A stretch of DNA of 64,000 nt from Methylobacter luteus IMV-B-3098 (GCF_000427625.1 NZ_KE386569.1:931376-995375); one strand, 5' to 3'. Positions 28,381-36,593 are shown, counted from the stretch's first letter. Made by a program: numbers and translations. Notes: generated from the letters alone by a model not told the origin.

Positions 28381-29370
28381 ATGGTCAGTAAATCTCCTTT
28401 AGTTTCCGTTGTGATTCCAACTTACAATCGCGCACTCTTTGTAGGTGAGGCGATTGAAAGTGTCTTGAGTCAAACATTTACTGACTATGAAATTATTGTC
28501 GTGGACGATGGGTCCACGGATAACACCAGGGAATGCCTTAAGCGGTATGGAAACAGCATCAAATATATATATCAAGAGAACTCCGGTGTAAGCGCTGCGA
28601 GAAATACGGGTATAAAAAACGCCAGCGGTACATGGCTGGCCTTTCTGGATTCTGATGACAAATTCAGAGCGGAGTATCTTGCCATGCAAATGGAGCGGGC
28701 AGGCCAGTTTCCTGGCATATGCATGCAGACGACAGACTGCCAGACCTGCGAATGGGAAGTCAACCGGTGCACTTACTTCCGAATGAATGGGGTTATGGCT
28801 GAACTTAAAGGGCGGGACTATTTGTTGGTTACCGAGCCCTTTCGTTTTGTCGTTATGCATTCGCCATGGCAGGTAGGATCAACGGTTTTTCATCGCGATG
28901 CCATACAGAACGCCGGACTATTCGATACCACCTTCAATCTTTCCGAGGACTTCGATCTCATGGCGAGGGTGGCCCTTCAGGGGCCGTTCGGAATAATTGG
29001 GGAAGTGTTGGTCAATATGTACAGAAGGGAGGAATCAACCGAGTGCCTGACTGACCAAATCAGGAAAACCCCTATTCAGGCCAGGGAATCGGAAGAAAAA
29101 GTATACAAGAAACTGCAAGCGATTCAGACGCTAAAACATGAAGAGCGCAAGGCATTGAACGCACTGTTCAGCAGCAATCGGCGTGCGATAGGAAATCTCT
29201 TGCTAGAGCAGGGAGATATTGCCAATGCCAGGAGATCTTACCGACAGGCGTTCTTCGTCGACCGGTCAGTACGCTCTCTGGCAAAGTATTTACTCTCTTA
29301 TTTCCCGGTAAACGTAAATCTGTGGGTGAGCCAGAAGTTAAGAAAAAAACAAACGCTGATTCCTGAGTAA
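28381..29370 (+). CDS. Glycosyltransferase family 2
   Basis: 329 aa; AGGA about 9 bases before the ATG. Motifs: VSVVIPTYNRALFVGEAIES, IIVVDDGSTDNT, the metal site FLDSDDKF, and FNLSEDFDLMARVALQGPFG, the acidic ED element. The C-terminus (GDIANARRSYRQAFFVDRS) looks like one TPR-like helical pair. A damaged copy of codons for FNLSEDFDLMARV and what follows lies just downstream at 29404-29549. Confidence 0.86.
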   Translation: MVSKSPLVSVVIPTYNRALFVGEAIESVLSQTFTDYEIIVVDDGSTDNTRECLKRYGNSIKYIYQENSGVSAARNTGIKNASGTWLAFLDSDDKFRAEYLAMQMERAGQFPGICMQTTDCQTCEWEVNRCTYFRMNGVMAELKGRDYLLVTEPFRFVVMHSPWQVGSTVFHRDAIQNAGLFDTTFNLSEDFDLMARVALQGPFGIIGEVLVNMYRREESTECLTDQIRKTPIQARESEEKVYKKLQAIQTLKHEERKALNALFSSNRRAIGNLLLEQGDIANARRSYRQAFFVDRSVRSLAKYLLSYFPVNVNLWVSQKLRKKQTLIPE

Positions 29371-29403
29371 CGCTTACGGTTTTCCGGATATAGCTGCCGA
29401 GCC

Positions 29404-29549
29404 CATGATGCCATAAAGAAAATCGGATTATTTGATACGGCCTTCAATCTTTCCAAGGACTTCGATCTCATGGCGAGGGTAGCCTTCAGGGGGCTTTCGG
29501 AATAATTGAAGAGATGTTGGTAGACATGTACAGAAAGGAGGAAACGATT
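29404..29549 (+). pseudogene. Duplicated fragment of the upstream family-2 glycosyltransferase
   Basis: Aligns with 28898-29040 of the gene before it (for example CCTTCAATCTTTCC and GGACTTCGATCTCATGGCGA are identical in both). One C is lost near 29482, shifting the frame, and stops follow. The end of the fragment, ATGTACAGAAAGGAGGAA, corresponds to ATGTACAGAAGGGAGGAA in the parent and now serves as the ribosome site of the FN3-PKD gene. Confidence 0.85.
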
Positions 29550-30194
29550 ATGAACAATTATTTTACAAGTACTTCCTTGCGCGAGCTTTTTCCGCGCCTT
29601 GGGCCGGCCGGACTCGCGCTGTTTTTATGTAGTGGCCCGCTGTTCGCGGCCAACGTGAACCTCGCCTGGGATGCCAGCAGATCGGCCAATGTCGGCGGTT
29701 ATATCGTGTCGTATGGCGAAGCCAGCGGCAAGTACACCTCGAATATCGATGTGGGCAACAAGACCATGCTCACTGTGTGCGGATTGGAAGAGGGCGCCAG
29801 ATATTATTTCGCGGTGAAGGCCTATGATGCGGGCCGGAAAACCGAGAGTGATTATGCCGGCGAAGTCAGTAAGACAGTGTCTGCCGCAACGTCACTGGCG
29901 GCGGATTTCATCGTCAGTACAACAAGCGGCGATCCGGGGTTAGTGGTGAATTTTACACCGCTCAACAGTGGAGCAGCCACAAGCTGGAAATGGGATTTTC
30001 CCGGTTCAAACACGCCTACCGTCACGAACTCAACTGCCAGGGATGCCACCGCAACCTATTCGAGCCCGGGGACATACAGTGTAAGTCTGACGGTAACCGG
30101 ACCCAATGAAACTGTCGCCAAAACCAAGGCGAACCTGATTAACGTGAAGGCTACAGGCGGAACTACCAAAGGAATCAATCGAAGGCATGACTGA
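29550..30194 (+). CDS. Secreted fibronectin-III / PKD protein (copy B, probably truncated)
   Basis: 214 aa from ATG 29550; AAAGGAGG lies 8 bases upstream. The signal peptide and first FN3 strands are nearly identical to copy A at 21671-23257. After FN3 a PKD domain follows (VNFTPLNSGAATSWKWDFPG, then DATATYSSPGTYSVSLTVTG), a beta-sandwich common in polysaccharide-binding and surface proteins. It ends TGGTTKGINRRHD, as if cut inside a GGTT-type linker like that of copy A, so a C-terminal domain may be lost. A repeat copy begins 85 bases downstream. Confidence 0.78.
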   Translation: MNNYFTSTSLRELFPRLGPAGLALFLCSGPLFAANVNLAWDASRSANVGGYIVSYGEASGKYTSNIDVGNKTMLTVCGLEEGARYYFAVKAYDAGRKTESDYAGEVSKTVSAATSLAADFIVSTTSGDPGLVVNFTPLNSGAATSWKWDFPGSNTPTVTNSTARDATATYSSPGTYSVSLTVTGPNETVAKTKANLINVKATGGTTKGINRRHD

Positions 30195-30278
30195 TCAATT
30201 CTGGAGTAAGGCAAGTGCGGACGCGTACGCCGTTGTGGCCTTTTGCATGGCTGTAGATCAGGTCATTACGTGACACTA

Positions 30279-30486
30279 CTTAGGTATTGGTACCCATTGT
30301 AAGGTTGAGCAAGAATAAAGAATAATGATTATCGAGTAACGTACCTATAGACTGGACGACTAGGTTAGACCGCTAGAGTATAAATGGATAAGTTCGTGAA
30401 GTTAAAACATTTTTTCTGAAAAAATTTTGACAATGCCGTGGCCCAGTTCAGTAAAAAAGGCAAGAAAATGAATATCAGAAAAAGAT
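30279..30486 (+). repeat. Degenerate intergenic repeat, copy 3 of 3
   Basis: Begins CTTAGGTATTGGTACCCATT, continues GTAAGGTTGAGC, and ends ATATCAGAAAAAGAT. It lies between the FN3-PKD gene and the VPEID-CTERM gene. No frame stays open. Compare 1187-1396 and 7172-7373. Confidence 0.55.
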
Positions 30487-30541
30487 CGGGAGTGTAACGG
30501 CCCGGAGCCGAATGCCATATCGTTAAATTTCAGTCGATAAC

Positions 30542-30594
30542 TTGGCTTTGTATCTATAAACGAAAGTAGTTTGGCTTTTCATCTATAAATGAAA
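30542..30594 (+). promoter_or_regulatory. Two 24-base direct repeats, 29-base period, upstream of the VPEID-CTERM gene
   Basis: TTGGCTTTGTATCTATAAAC and TTGGCTTTTCATCTATAAAT start at 30542 and 30571; both continue with GAAA, giving 21 matches of 24. They end 8 bases before the AAGGAG ribosome site. The TTGGCT and TATAAA elements within each unit are too close together to be a normal -35/-10 pair, so an activator or repressor site, or a leader repeat, is more likely. Confidence 0.6.
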
Positions 30595-30612
30595 ATAAAC
30601 GAAGGAGTTTAT

Positions 30613-30996
30613 ATGAATATTCGACAAACATTATTAGCGGGTATAACGGTTATGTTTTTAACTACAGGCAATGCCTGGGCTCATGCGGATAACGATGCAA
30701 ACCATGAGTCGAATTGGTTCTCTCGATCGACACTTGTACATTTTTGGCAGCATAAGCTGAGTTCCTGGCACCATAAGATACATGTCTGGCGTAATAAGAT
30801 GTGGTTGATTGGGGATTATGAGCCGAAGCATTCTTATGCATCTACAGTTAACGGTGGAGGTACAGGCGGAGTTACAGTTGGAGGCACACGCGGCGTCGCT
30901 CCCGAAATTGATGCCGCATCCGGAACCAGTGCGATCGCTTTGCTAACCGGCGTTTTATTGCTGGCGGGCGAAAGGTTACGGTCCCGACGTGTTTAA
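30613..30996 (+). CDS. VPEID-CTERM sorted surface protein with three heptad repeats
   Basis: 127 aa from ATG 30613 (AAGGAG 5 bases upstream). The signal peptide ends about NAWA (residue 23). Residues 44-64 are three exact heptads: FWQHKLS, SWHHKIH, VWRNKMW, each with W at position 2, K at 5 and an aliphatic at 6; the DNA repeats with a 21-base period. A Gly/Thr linker leads to the sorting tail: VAPEID at 95-100, a membrane span at about 103-119, then RLRSRR. This tripartite tail is that of VPEID-CTERM proteins, substrates of exosortase E, which is encoded next door. Expected fate: export, cleavage near the motif, and release or attachment at the surface with the EPS. Confidence 0.88.
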   Translation: MNIRQTLLAGITVMFLTTGNAWAHADNDANHESNWFSRSTLVHFWQHKLSSWHHKIHVWRNKMWLIGDYEPKHSYASTVNGGGTGGVTVGGTRGVAPEIDAASGTSAIALLTGVLLLAGERLRSRRV

Positions 30997-31019
30997 CATT
31001 TTTTAGTCTTGAGCGTTAA

Positions 31020-31057
31020 ACCGGATCAGATAGTCATATTCTGATCCGGTACTTTTT
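31020..31057 (+). terminator. Rho-independent terminator after the VPEID-CTERM gene
   Basis: Perfect 11-bp stem ACCGGATCAGA / TCTGATCCGGT with a 9-base loop, followed by AC and TTTTT. It ends only 9 bases before the exosortase start, so most transcripts of the substrate gene probably stop here and the enzyme is made from read-through or its own weak signal. Confidence 0.85.
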
Positions 31058-31066
31058 ACTTTAGCG

Positions 31067-32743
31067 ATGATTTCTGACTATGTAATGCAATTTCAAGTAA
31101 TCGCAACCTCGAAGCGATTAGCGATTCGCTGGTTGTTGCTTTTCACTGTCGTGGCGTTCGAACTCATAGCGATGACCGCCCGGTATGAAGTGTCTCCATT
31201 TTTAGCGAATGATGCCAGTTGGTCAGCGCGCCTGTTCTACTCCTCGAAAGAGATCTGGACGTTAAGCCTCTGGATTAGCGGCGCTTGTCTCCTTATCTTC
31301 AGTCCTCGGATCAGGAGTATCATCAGCGATTTACGAAAGCACTCAAGCAGGCATCGCTGGTTGATGTGGCTGGCTTTCCACGTTCTTTCTTTCGCCTCGT
31401 TCGCGGTTGTTACCGCACTTATATTCACAACGCCAATTAATCCCGCTCATCTCTCTGCTCCCTGGTTTTATGGCTGGATTGCGTTGTTAAGCGCAACTCT
31501 GTTGCTGTGGCTGTTTGCTCTTGCTCCCGGTTCTTTCTGGTTGCGACTGATCCGCCAGGAACATAAGACGCTGCTCATAGGCTGTCTGCTGGGAATAGGC
31601 GCCTGGATGCTCATGGGGATGCTCAATCGACAAGAAGCCCCGCTTGGTCAAAAAGAATTTTGGAATTCTCTGTCCATGCCTACTTTACAGCTCGTCCATG
31701 CCATGCTCGGCTGGGTTTATTCCGACCTCGTCTATCAGCCGGAGGGGTTCTTGTTGGGCACCGCCTCTTTCCAGGTTAAAATCAGTTATGCCTGTTCAGG
31801 TATAGAAGGCATTTCGCTGATTACTATATTTCTTGTGATCTATCTTTGGTTATTTCGCAAGAACCTGCGCTTTCCGCAGTGCTTCTGGCTTTTTCCTCTC
31901 GGTATAACAGTCATCTGGTTAGCCAACGCCGTGCGCATCGCCATGCTGATTGCGATCGGGGCATCCTTTTCTCCGGAGGTGGCGCTACAGGGGTTTCACG
32001 CACAGGCCGGCTGGATAGCCTTTACCTTGATTGCCCTCGGGGCGATTGCCTTGTCGAACCGAATGCAGTTTTTTGCTATTACCGAGCCAATCTTTCCAGT
32101 TGAGAGAACCCGTAAACCTCTTGCCGTCGCTTTGCTCGTTCCCTTATTGGTTCTGATGGCTGCCTCAATGCTGACGTCAGCTTTCTCCAGCGGCTTTAAC
32201 GAGCTATATCCCTTACGTGTGACGGCTATCGCCGTGGTGCTTTACTACTTCCGCAAGGCCTATAATGGCCTCGGTTGGCAATGCTCCTGGCAGGCGCCGG
32301 CAATCGGGACTGCCGTGTTTCTGGTCTGGATGTTACTGGAGCCCGATGCCGACAGCAGCCAGACCGCGTTATCACAAGGCTTGGCGGAACTTACAAGCGG
32401 ATCGGCAGCGGTCTGGCTGATTTTTCGTGTGCTCGGCTCGGTAATCGCCGTGCCTTTGGCTGAGGAACTTGCTTTCCGCGGGTACTTAATTCGTAAGTTG
32501 GTTGCGAAAGACTTCGAAAATGTACCGCTTGGGCAGTTCTCATGGTTTTCATTCATGCTCACATCCATACTTTTCGGATTACTGCATGAGCGCTGGGTTG
32601 CCGGGACCTTGGCCGGAATGGGTTATGCTTTGGCTCTATACCGCCGCGGGCAGCTTGGCGATGCCGTTATTGCCCATATGACGACTAACGCGTTGATTGC
32701 CATTTTTGTCCTGACTCAGGCGAAATGGTCATTATGGTCTTAA
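31067..32743 (+). CDS. xrtE: Exosortase E / CPBP protease fusion (VPEID-CTERM system)
   Basis: 558 aa, many membrane spans. The N-terminal two-thirds is an exosortase: catalytic Cys243 in SYACSGIEGISL, Arg290 in NAVRIAML and His311 in LQGFHAQAGW. The C-terminal third is a CPBP (CAAX-protease/Abi) domain: EELAFRG with E466, E467 and R471, then LLHERWVAGTLAG with H507, and AHMTTNAL with H537. This two-domain order is the known exosortase E/protease architecture. It acts in the inner membrane as a cysteine transpeptidase or protease on VPEID-CTERM tails; the role of the CPBP part is unknown. Weak ribosome site; a terminator lies immediately upstream. Confidence 0.92.
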   Translation: MISDYVMQFQVIATSKRLAIRWLLLFTVVAFELIAMTARYEVSPFLANDASWSARLFYSSKEIWTLSLWISGACLLIFSPRIRSIISDLRKHSSRHRWLMWLAFHVLSFASFAVVTALIFTTPINPAHLSAPWFYGWIALLSATLLLWLFALAPGSFWLRLIRQEHKTLLIGCLLGIGAWMLMGMLNRQEAPLGQKEFWNSLSMPTLQLVHAMLGWVYSDLVYQPEGFLLGTASFQVKISYACSGIEGISLITIFLVIYLWLFRKNLRFPQCFWLFPLGITVIWLANAVRIAMLIAIGASFSPEVALQGFHAQAGWIAFTLIALGAIALSNRMQFFAITEPIFPVERTRKPLAVALLVPLLVLMAASMLTSAFSSGFNELYPLRVTAIAVVLYYFRKAYNGLGWQCSWQAPAIGTAVFLVWMLLEPDADSSQTALSQGLAELTSGSAAVWLIFRVLGSVIAVPLAEELAFRGYLIRKLVAKDFENVPLGQFSWFSFMLTSILFGLLHERWVAGTLAGMGYALALYRRGQLGDAVIAHMTTNALIAIFVLTQAKWSLWS

Positions 32744-33055
32744 AGGATGATGAAGATAGAGATGATAAAGCTCTGTCGCACAATTGCTGATTTGAATAAT
32801 ATTGCCGATCAGGACTGTCGGGTTTATCAGCAAAACTACAAAAAACGATGGTGTTGAAATAGTGCGCATGATGAGAAGGGGAGTGGTTCATTGATAAAGA
32901 GAAGTTGGCTTACAGCAATTTGCCGCTCTTGCAGGATGAGTTTTTCTGCAATAAAGCTACTTGTGGCCTATCGATTATTTGCATCAGAGTCCCTTGAAAA
33001 TCATCGAAATACATAAACTTTTTCACGCCATCTCCACAATTTTGAGTATAACGCT
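32744..33055. other. Intergenic region
   Basis: About 310 bases between the exosortase and lhgO genes. A 35-codon frame from 32755 and other short frames have no homology that I recognise. No clear terminator is seen. Confidence 0.5.
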
Positions 33056-34252
33056 ATGGGCACACAAAGAACCTTTCTCATTATCGGCGGCGGTTTGGTC
33101 GGGTTGGCAACTGCCTATCGGTTACTGGAACGGTTCCCGCTGGCGCGCATCACCCTGCTTGAGAAAGAAGCGGCCGTCGGCGCGCACCAGAGTACGCACA
33201 ACAGCGGCGTATTGCATGCAGGACTCTATTATGCGCCCGGCTCAGCCAAAGCGAAACTGGCCGTCGTCGGCATTCGGCAAATGACGGAATTTTGCCGTAC
33301 GGAAGGCATCCCGCATGAAATATGCGGCAAACTCGTTGTGGCCGTGACGGCCGAAGAACTGCCGCGACTGGACGAATTGCTCCGGCGCGGCATCGCCAAT
33401 GGACTGCAAGGGCTGCGGAAAATCGAAGCGGCTGAAATCCGAAAAATCGAGCCCTATGTCAATGGCATTGCTGCTGTGCACGTGCCGGAAGAAGGCATTG
33501 TCGATTACCGGCAGGTCTGTGATCGACTGGCAGCGCGTATTCAGGAACGAGGAGGGCGCATTGTCACAGGTGCCAGGGTTGCAGGCCTCGAACGCAAAGC
33601 CGGCGCTTGGGTCGCCGCTACGAAAACGGAAGAATTCGATGCCGATTTCCTGATCAACTGCACCGGGTTGCACTGCGACCTCGTGGCTAAGATGGCAGGC
33701 GAGCCGCGAGATGTAAGAATTGTTCCGTTTCGCGGTGAATATTACCATCTCAAGCCAGAGGCCCGGCATCTGGTAAAAAACCTGGTTTACCCGGTGCCCA
33801 ATCCGCAATTTCCATTCCTTGGCGTTCATTTCACGCGGATGATTCAGGGCGGCGTGGAGGCCGGTCCGAATGCGGTTCTTGCTTTTGCGCGCGAAGGCTA
33901 TCAATTAACGAAATTCGACCTCCGTGATATGTTGGATATGCTTCTTTTTCCAGGACTGTGGCGTTTTCTCCGTCAATATCCTGCCATGACCTGCTCGGAA
34001 CTGATCCAGTCGTTCAGCAAGACGCAATTTTGCCGTGCACTACAACGGCTTGTGCCTGACATTCGTATCGCTGACCTTGCGCCCGGAGGCGCGGGCGTTC
34101 GCGCGCAAGCGATGATGCCTACAGGGAAGCTGGTGGATGACTTTCATCTGGTGGTCCGTCAGGATGCCTTGCACGTCCTTAACGCGCCAAGTCCTGCTGC
34201 TACAGCTTCACTGGCAATTGGCGAACACATTGTCAGGCAGTTGCCGATTTAA
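33056..34252 (+). CDS. lhgO: L-2-hydroxyglutarate oxidase / dehydrogenase (FAD-dependent)
   Basis: 398 aa. The N-terminal FAD motif LIIGGGLVGLATAYRLLERFP is followed by LLEKEAAVGAHQSTHNSGVLHAGLY-type sequence (here split as LLEKEAAVGAHQSTHNSG and VLHAGLYYAPGS), a signature of LhgO/L2HGDH. It oxidises L-2-hydroxyglutarate to 2-oxoglutarate and passes electrons to quinone at the inner membrane. GGAGVRAQAM near the C-terminus closes the FAD site. It is a metabolic repair gene with no clear link to the EPS genes on either side. Confidence 0.9.
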   Translation: MGTQRTFLIIGGGLVGLATAYRLLERFPLARITLLEKEAAVGAHQSTHNSGVLHAGLYYAPGSAKAKLAVVGIRQMTEFCRTEGIPHEICGKLVVAVTAEELPRLDELLRRGIANGLQGLRKIEAAEIRKIEPYVNGIAAVHVPEEGIVDYRQVCDRLAARIQERGGRIVTGARVAGLERKAGAWVAATKTEEFDADFLINCTGLHCDLVAKMAGEPRDVRIVPFRGEYYHLKPEARHLVKNLVYPVPNPQFPFLGVHFTRMIQGGVEAGPNAVLAFAREGYQLTKFDLRDMLDMLLFPGLWRFLRQYPAMTCSELIQSFSKTQFCRALQRLVPDIRIADLAPGGAGVRAQAMMPTGKLVDDFHLVVRQDALHVLNAPSPAATASLAIGEHIVRQLPI

Positions 34253-34541
34253 AGAGCCGGGTAGAGTTGCTGGATGGAACATTCATTCGATAAGCCGCTG
34301 GAAAGAAATAACTCTCTTCCGGTAAAGATGATAAGCTTATGATGGAAGTTAGGGTTGCAATTAAAATGTAGGTTGGGAATATTGGCTATGCCTCGATCCC
34401 TGGAAAAGAAGAAGCTATTGCGGTTAGGTAAGATGTTTAAGTGCCGGTTTTTCATCCGGTTAGTGGTTTGAAGTTTTTCAACTCAGTTTAGTGGTCAATA
34501 TATATTGATGAGTTAACGTAACGGTTTGGGAGAACAAGCAA

Positions 34542-35141
34542 ATGAACACATTCACCTTGAAGAGTTTGATATTTCCATATTATAAAGGCAGTCTCTTGAC
34601 TTTCTTTTTCGGTTGCATACTTTGGCTGCCTGGCCAGGCTTTAGCCCTGGCGAATGACAATTACCGCCTTAATCCGGGCGACAAATTGGAAATTACCGTT
34701 TGGGAAGAGGAAAAGTTAAAACAGAATGTAGTGGTGCTGCCGGATGGCACAGTTTCTTTTCCCTTGGTCGGACATGTCGCCGCAGCCGGTAAAACAACCG
34801 AGGAGTTAGTCAGTTTGTTACGGGAACGTCTTAGAAAGTTTATCCCTGACTCTGAAGTAAACGTCAGGTTGCTTGCCGCAGCTGGCAATATGATCTATGT
34901 GACCGGCGAGGTTGCCCATCCGGGAGCATTCGTGATGACAAGGCCCACAGATGTGATGCAAGCCTTGAGCATGGCTGGCGGACTAACAGAATTTGCCAAA
35001 AAAAACAGCATTATCGTGTTGAGGCGTGAAGCAGACGGTCAAGCTAAATCCTTTCCTTTCGAGTACGGTGATGTTGAAGACGGCGAAAATATAGAGTCGA
35101 ATATTTTATTGCAAAGCGGCGATACTATTGTTGCGCCCTGA
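34542..35141 (+). CDS. Polysaccharide export protein (Wza/EpsA-like, short)
   Basis: 199 aa. The signal peptide's hydrophobic core is LTFFFGCILWLPGQALA; the Cys in it is not in a lipobox, so lipidation is doubtful. The mature protein has a Poly_export domain (NYRLNPGDKLEITVWEEEKL, VLPDGTVSFPLVGHV) and one SLBB-like domain (MIYVTGEVAHPGAFVMTRPT). It should form the periplasmic or outer-membrane channel for the polymer. Classical Wza is about 380 aa; this shorter type goes with EPS systems that use a separate beta-barrel, encoded 17 bases downstream. Confidence 0.88.
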   Translation: MNTFTLKSLIFPYYKGSLLTFFFGCILWLPGQALALANDNYRLNPGDKLEITVWEEEKLKQNVVVLPDGTVSFPLVGHVAAAGKTTEELVSLLRERLRKFIPDSEVNVRLLAAAGNMIYVTGEVAHPGAFVMTRPTDVMQALSMAGGLTEFAKKNSIIVLRREADGQAKSFPFEYGDVEDGENIESNILLQSGDTIVAP

Positions 35142-35158
35142 ACTAATTTAAGGAAAGC

Positions 35159-36517
35159 ATGTACTACAGACGAAAAATGGCAATGCTTGCGTTGGCCGGC
35201 ATTGGTTTTGGAAAAGATATAGCCGCGGCCGAATGGGAATTGACAGGCGATCTGGGGCAACAACTTGAGTACAACGACAATATTTCATTGAACACTGTTC
35301 GAAATGACTCTGTCGCTGGATACATTTTGATGCCCAGCGTACAAGCCAGCCGAAAAACGGGGGTATTGGATATTGCCTTTGATGGACAGGGAGATATTCG
35401 CCGTTATGACGATTCGCTTTGGGACTGTGATAACTATAGGCTAAGACTGAACAATGAGTATCGGACCAGGCGCAACGAGTTTGGTTTACGTGCTGAATAC
35501 AACGTTAGCTGTTCCTATGCGCAACAAATCACGGATACAGGGTTGCTTGTGCCCAATAGTCAGTCTGAAGAGTATCTGGTGGCTCCCCAGTGGAACTGGC
35601 AGTGGACAGCCCGCGATCAGTTGGTTCTGAATGCTTTGTACTCCAAGACAAGCTATAGCAACCCATCTAGCGGGATTGTTTCAGATGCTGACAACGTTTT
35701 CGCCAATTTCAGCGGCAATGATACCTACAGTGCCAGCCTGGGCGGGAATCATGAGTGGACTCGACGCTTTACCTCAACTGAAAGAATTTATTATTCCAAT
35801 ATCCAATACACGGGGTTGGACTCATCGATTCAAAATGCATCGGCTCAAAATGAATCGACTCAACATCTGGTTGGTTTTGAACTGGGTGCGAATTATGTAA
35901 TCAATCGCGAATGGGCCGTTAATGCTAGTGGGGGACCGGTATGGGTTGATGGTACCGGACAGAATTTAGTCGGCACTCTGCCGGCACAAGACTCTTCGTG
36001 GACTGTAGGCAGTAACGTCAATATCAATTTAAGTTATAACGACAAACTGACTAAGTTCTCTACCGGTTATTCCAACTCTGTTGACCCGAGCGCCATCGGT
36101 CAAACGCTGCAAAATCACTCTGTCTTCGTTAAGTATTCTTATCAATTAACTCGGCATGTTCTGCTGGATCTCTCAGGCGATTTCATAAATAACCAATCGA
36201 TCAACGGCAGTCAGTCGACCGGTAGCCAATTTGATCGTCTCTACTTCACTACGGCCGCCGGCATTGCCTGGGAGCCTACGAGAAACTGGCGGCTCAAGGG
36301 CAGCTACATATACAGCTGGCAGGATTACCAGCAAGACCTGGATGTGCAAAATTTCCAGAATCTGCAAGGTTTCCAGAATGTGGGAACGAGCGATTCTAAT
36401 GCCGTGATGCTTTTTCTGAATTACTCTTGGGATGGAATCCGAAATTCCACTGGTAAAGGAACTGGAAAAGGAACTGGAAAAGAAACTGGAAAAGAAGTTA
36501 ATCGTAATTATGAATAA
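35159..36517 (+). CDS. Outer-membrane beta-barrel protein of EPS locus
   Basis: 452 aa, AAGGAA before the ATG. Short N-terminal signal ending about IAAA. The body alternates polar and aromatic residues in pairs of strands (YRLRLNNEYRTRRNEFGLRA; RDQLVLNALYSKTSY; TKFSTGYSNS; YSYQLTRHVLLDLSGDF), typical of an outer-membrane barrel of about 16-18 strands, but the last residues (GKEVNRNYE) are not a barrel closing strand. Before them is FLNYSWDG, the likely true final strand, followed by a GTGK repeat tail. Likely the outer-membrane exit for the polymer. Confidence 0.78.
   Translation: MYYRRKMAMLALAGIGFGKDIAAAEWELTGDLGQQLEYNDNISLNTVRNDSVAGYILMPSVQASRKTGVLDIAFDGQGDIRRYDDSLWDCDNYRLRLNNEYRTRRNEFGLRAEYNVSCSYAQQITDTGLLVPNSQSEEYLVAPQWNWQWTARDQLVLNALYSKTSYSNPSSGIVSDADNVFANFSGNDTYSASLGGNHEWTRRFTSTERIYYSNIQYTGLDSSIQNASAQNESTQHLVGFELGANYVINREWAVNASGGPVWVDGTGQNLVGTLPAQDSSWTVGSNVNINLSYNDKLTKFSTGYSNSVDPSAIGQTLQNHSVFVKYSYQLTRHVLLDLSGDFINNQSINGSQSTGSQFDRLYFTTAAGIAWEPTRNWRLKGSYIYSWQDYQQDLDVQNFQNLQGFQNVGTSDSNAVMLFLNYSWDGIRNSTGKGTGKGTGKETGKEVNRNYE
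36456..36501 (+). repeat. 12-base tandem repeat coding GTGK tail
   Basis: ACTGGAAAAGGA-like units are repeated about four times and code the GTGK/ETGK tail after the last strand of the beta-barrel. A slippage-prone, charged, probably cell-surface or periplasmic extension. Confidence 0.7.
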
Positions 36518-36593
36518 ACATTATCAATGTTGCGCTTCAAATAATGTTGACACTGTTGCTAACAGCATTATCCCGTTTTCAGGATAAAAAAAC

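Noticed and set aside
32755-32860. 35-codon frame after the exosortase gene
   Set aside because: No ribosome site and no similarity that I can name.
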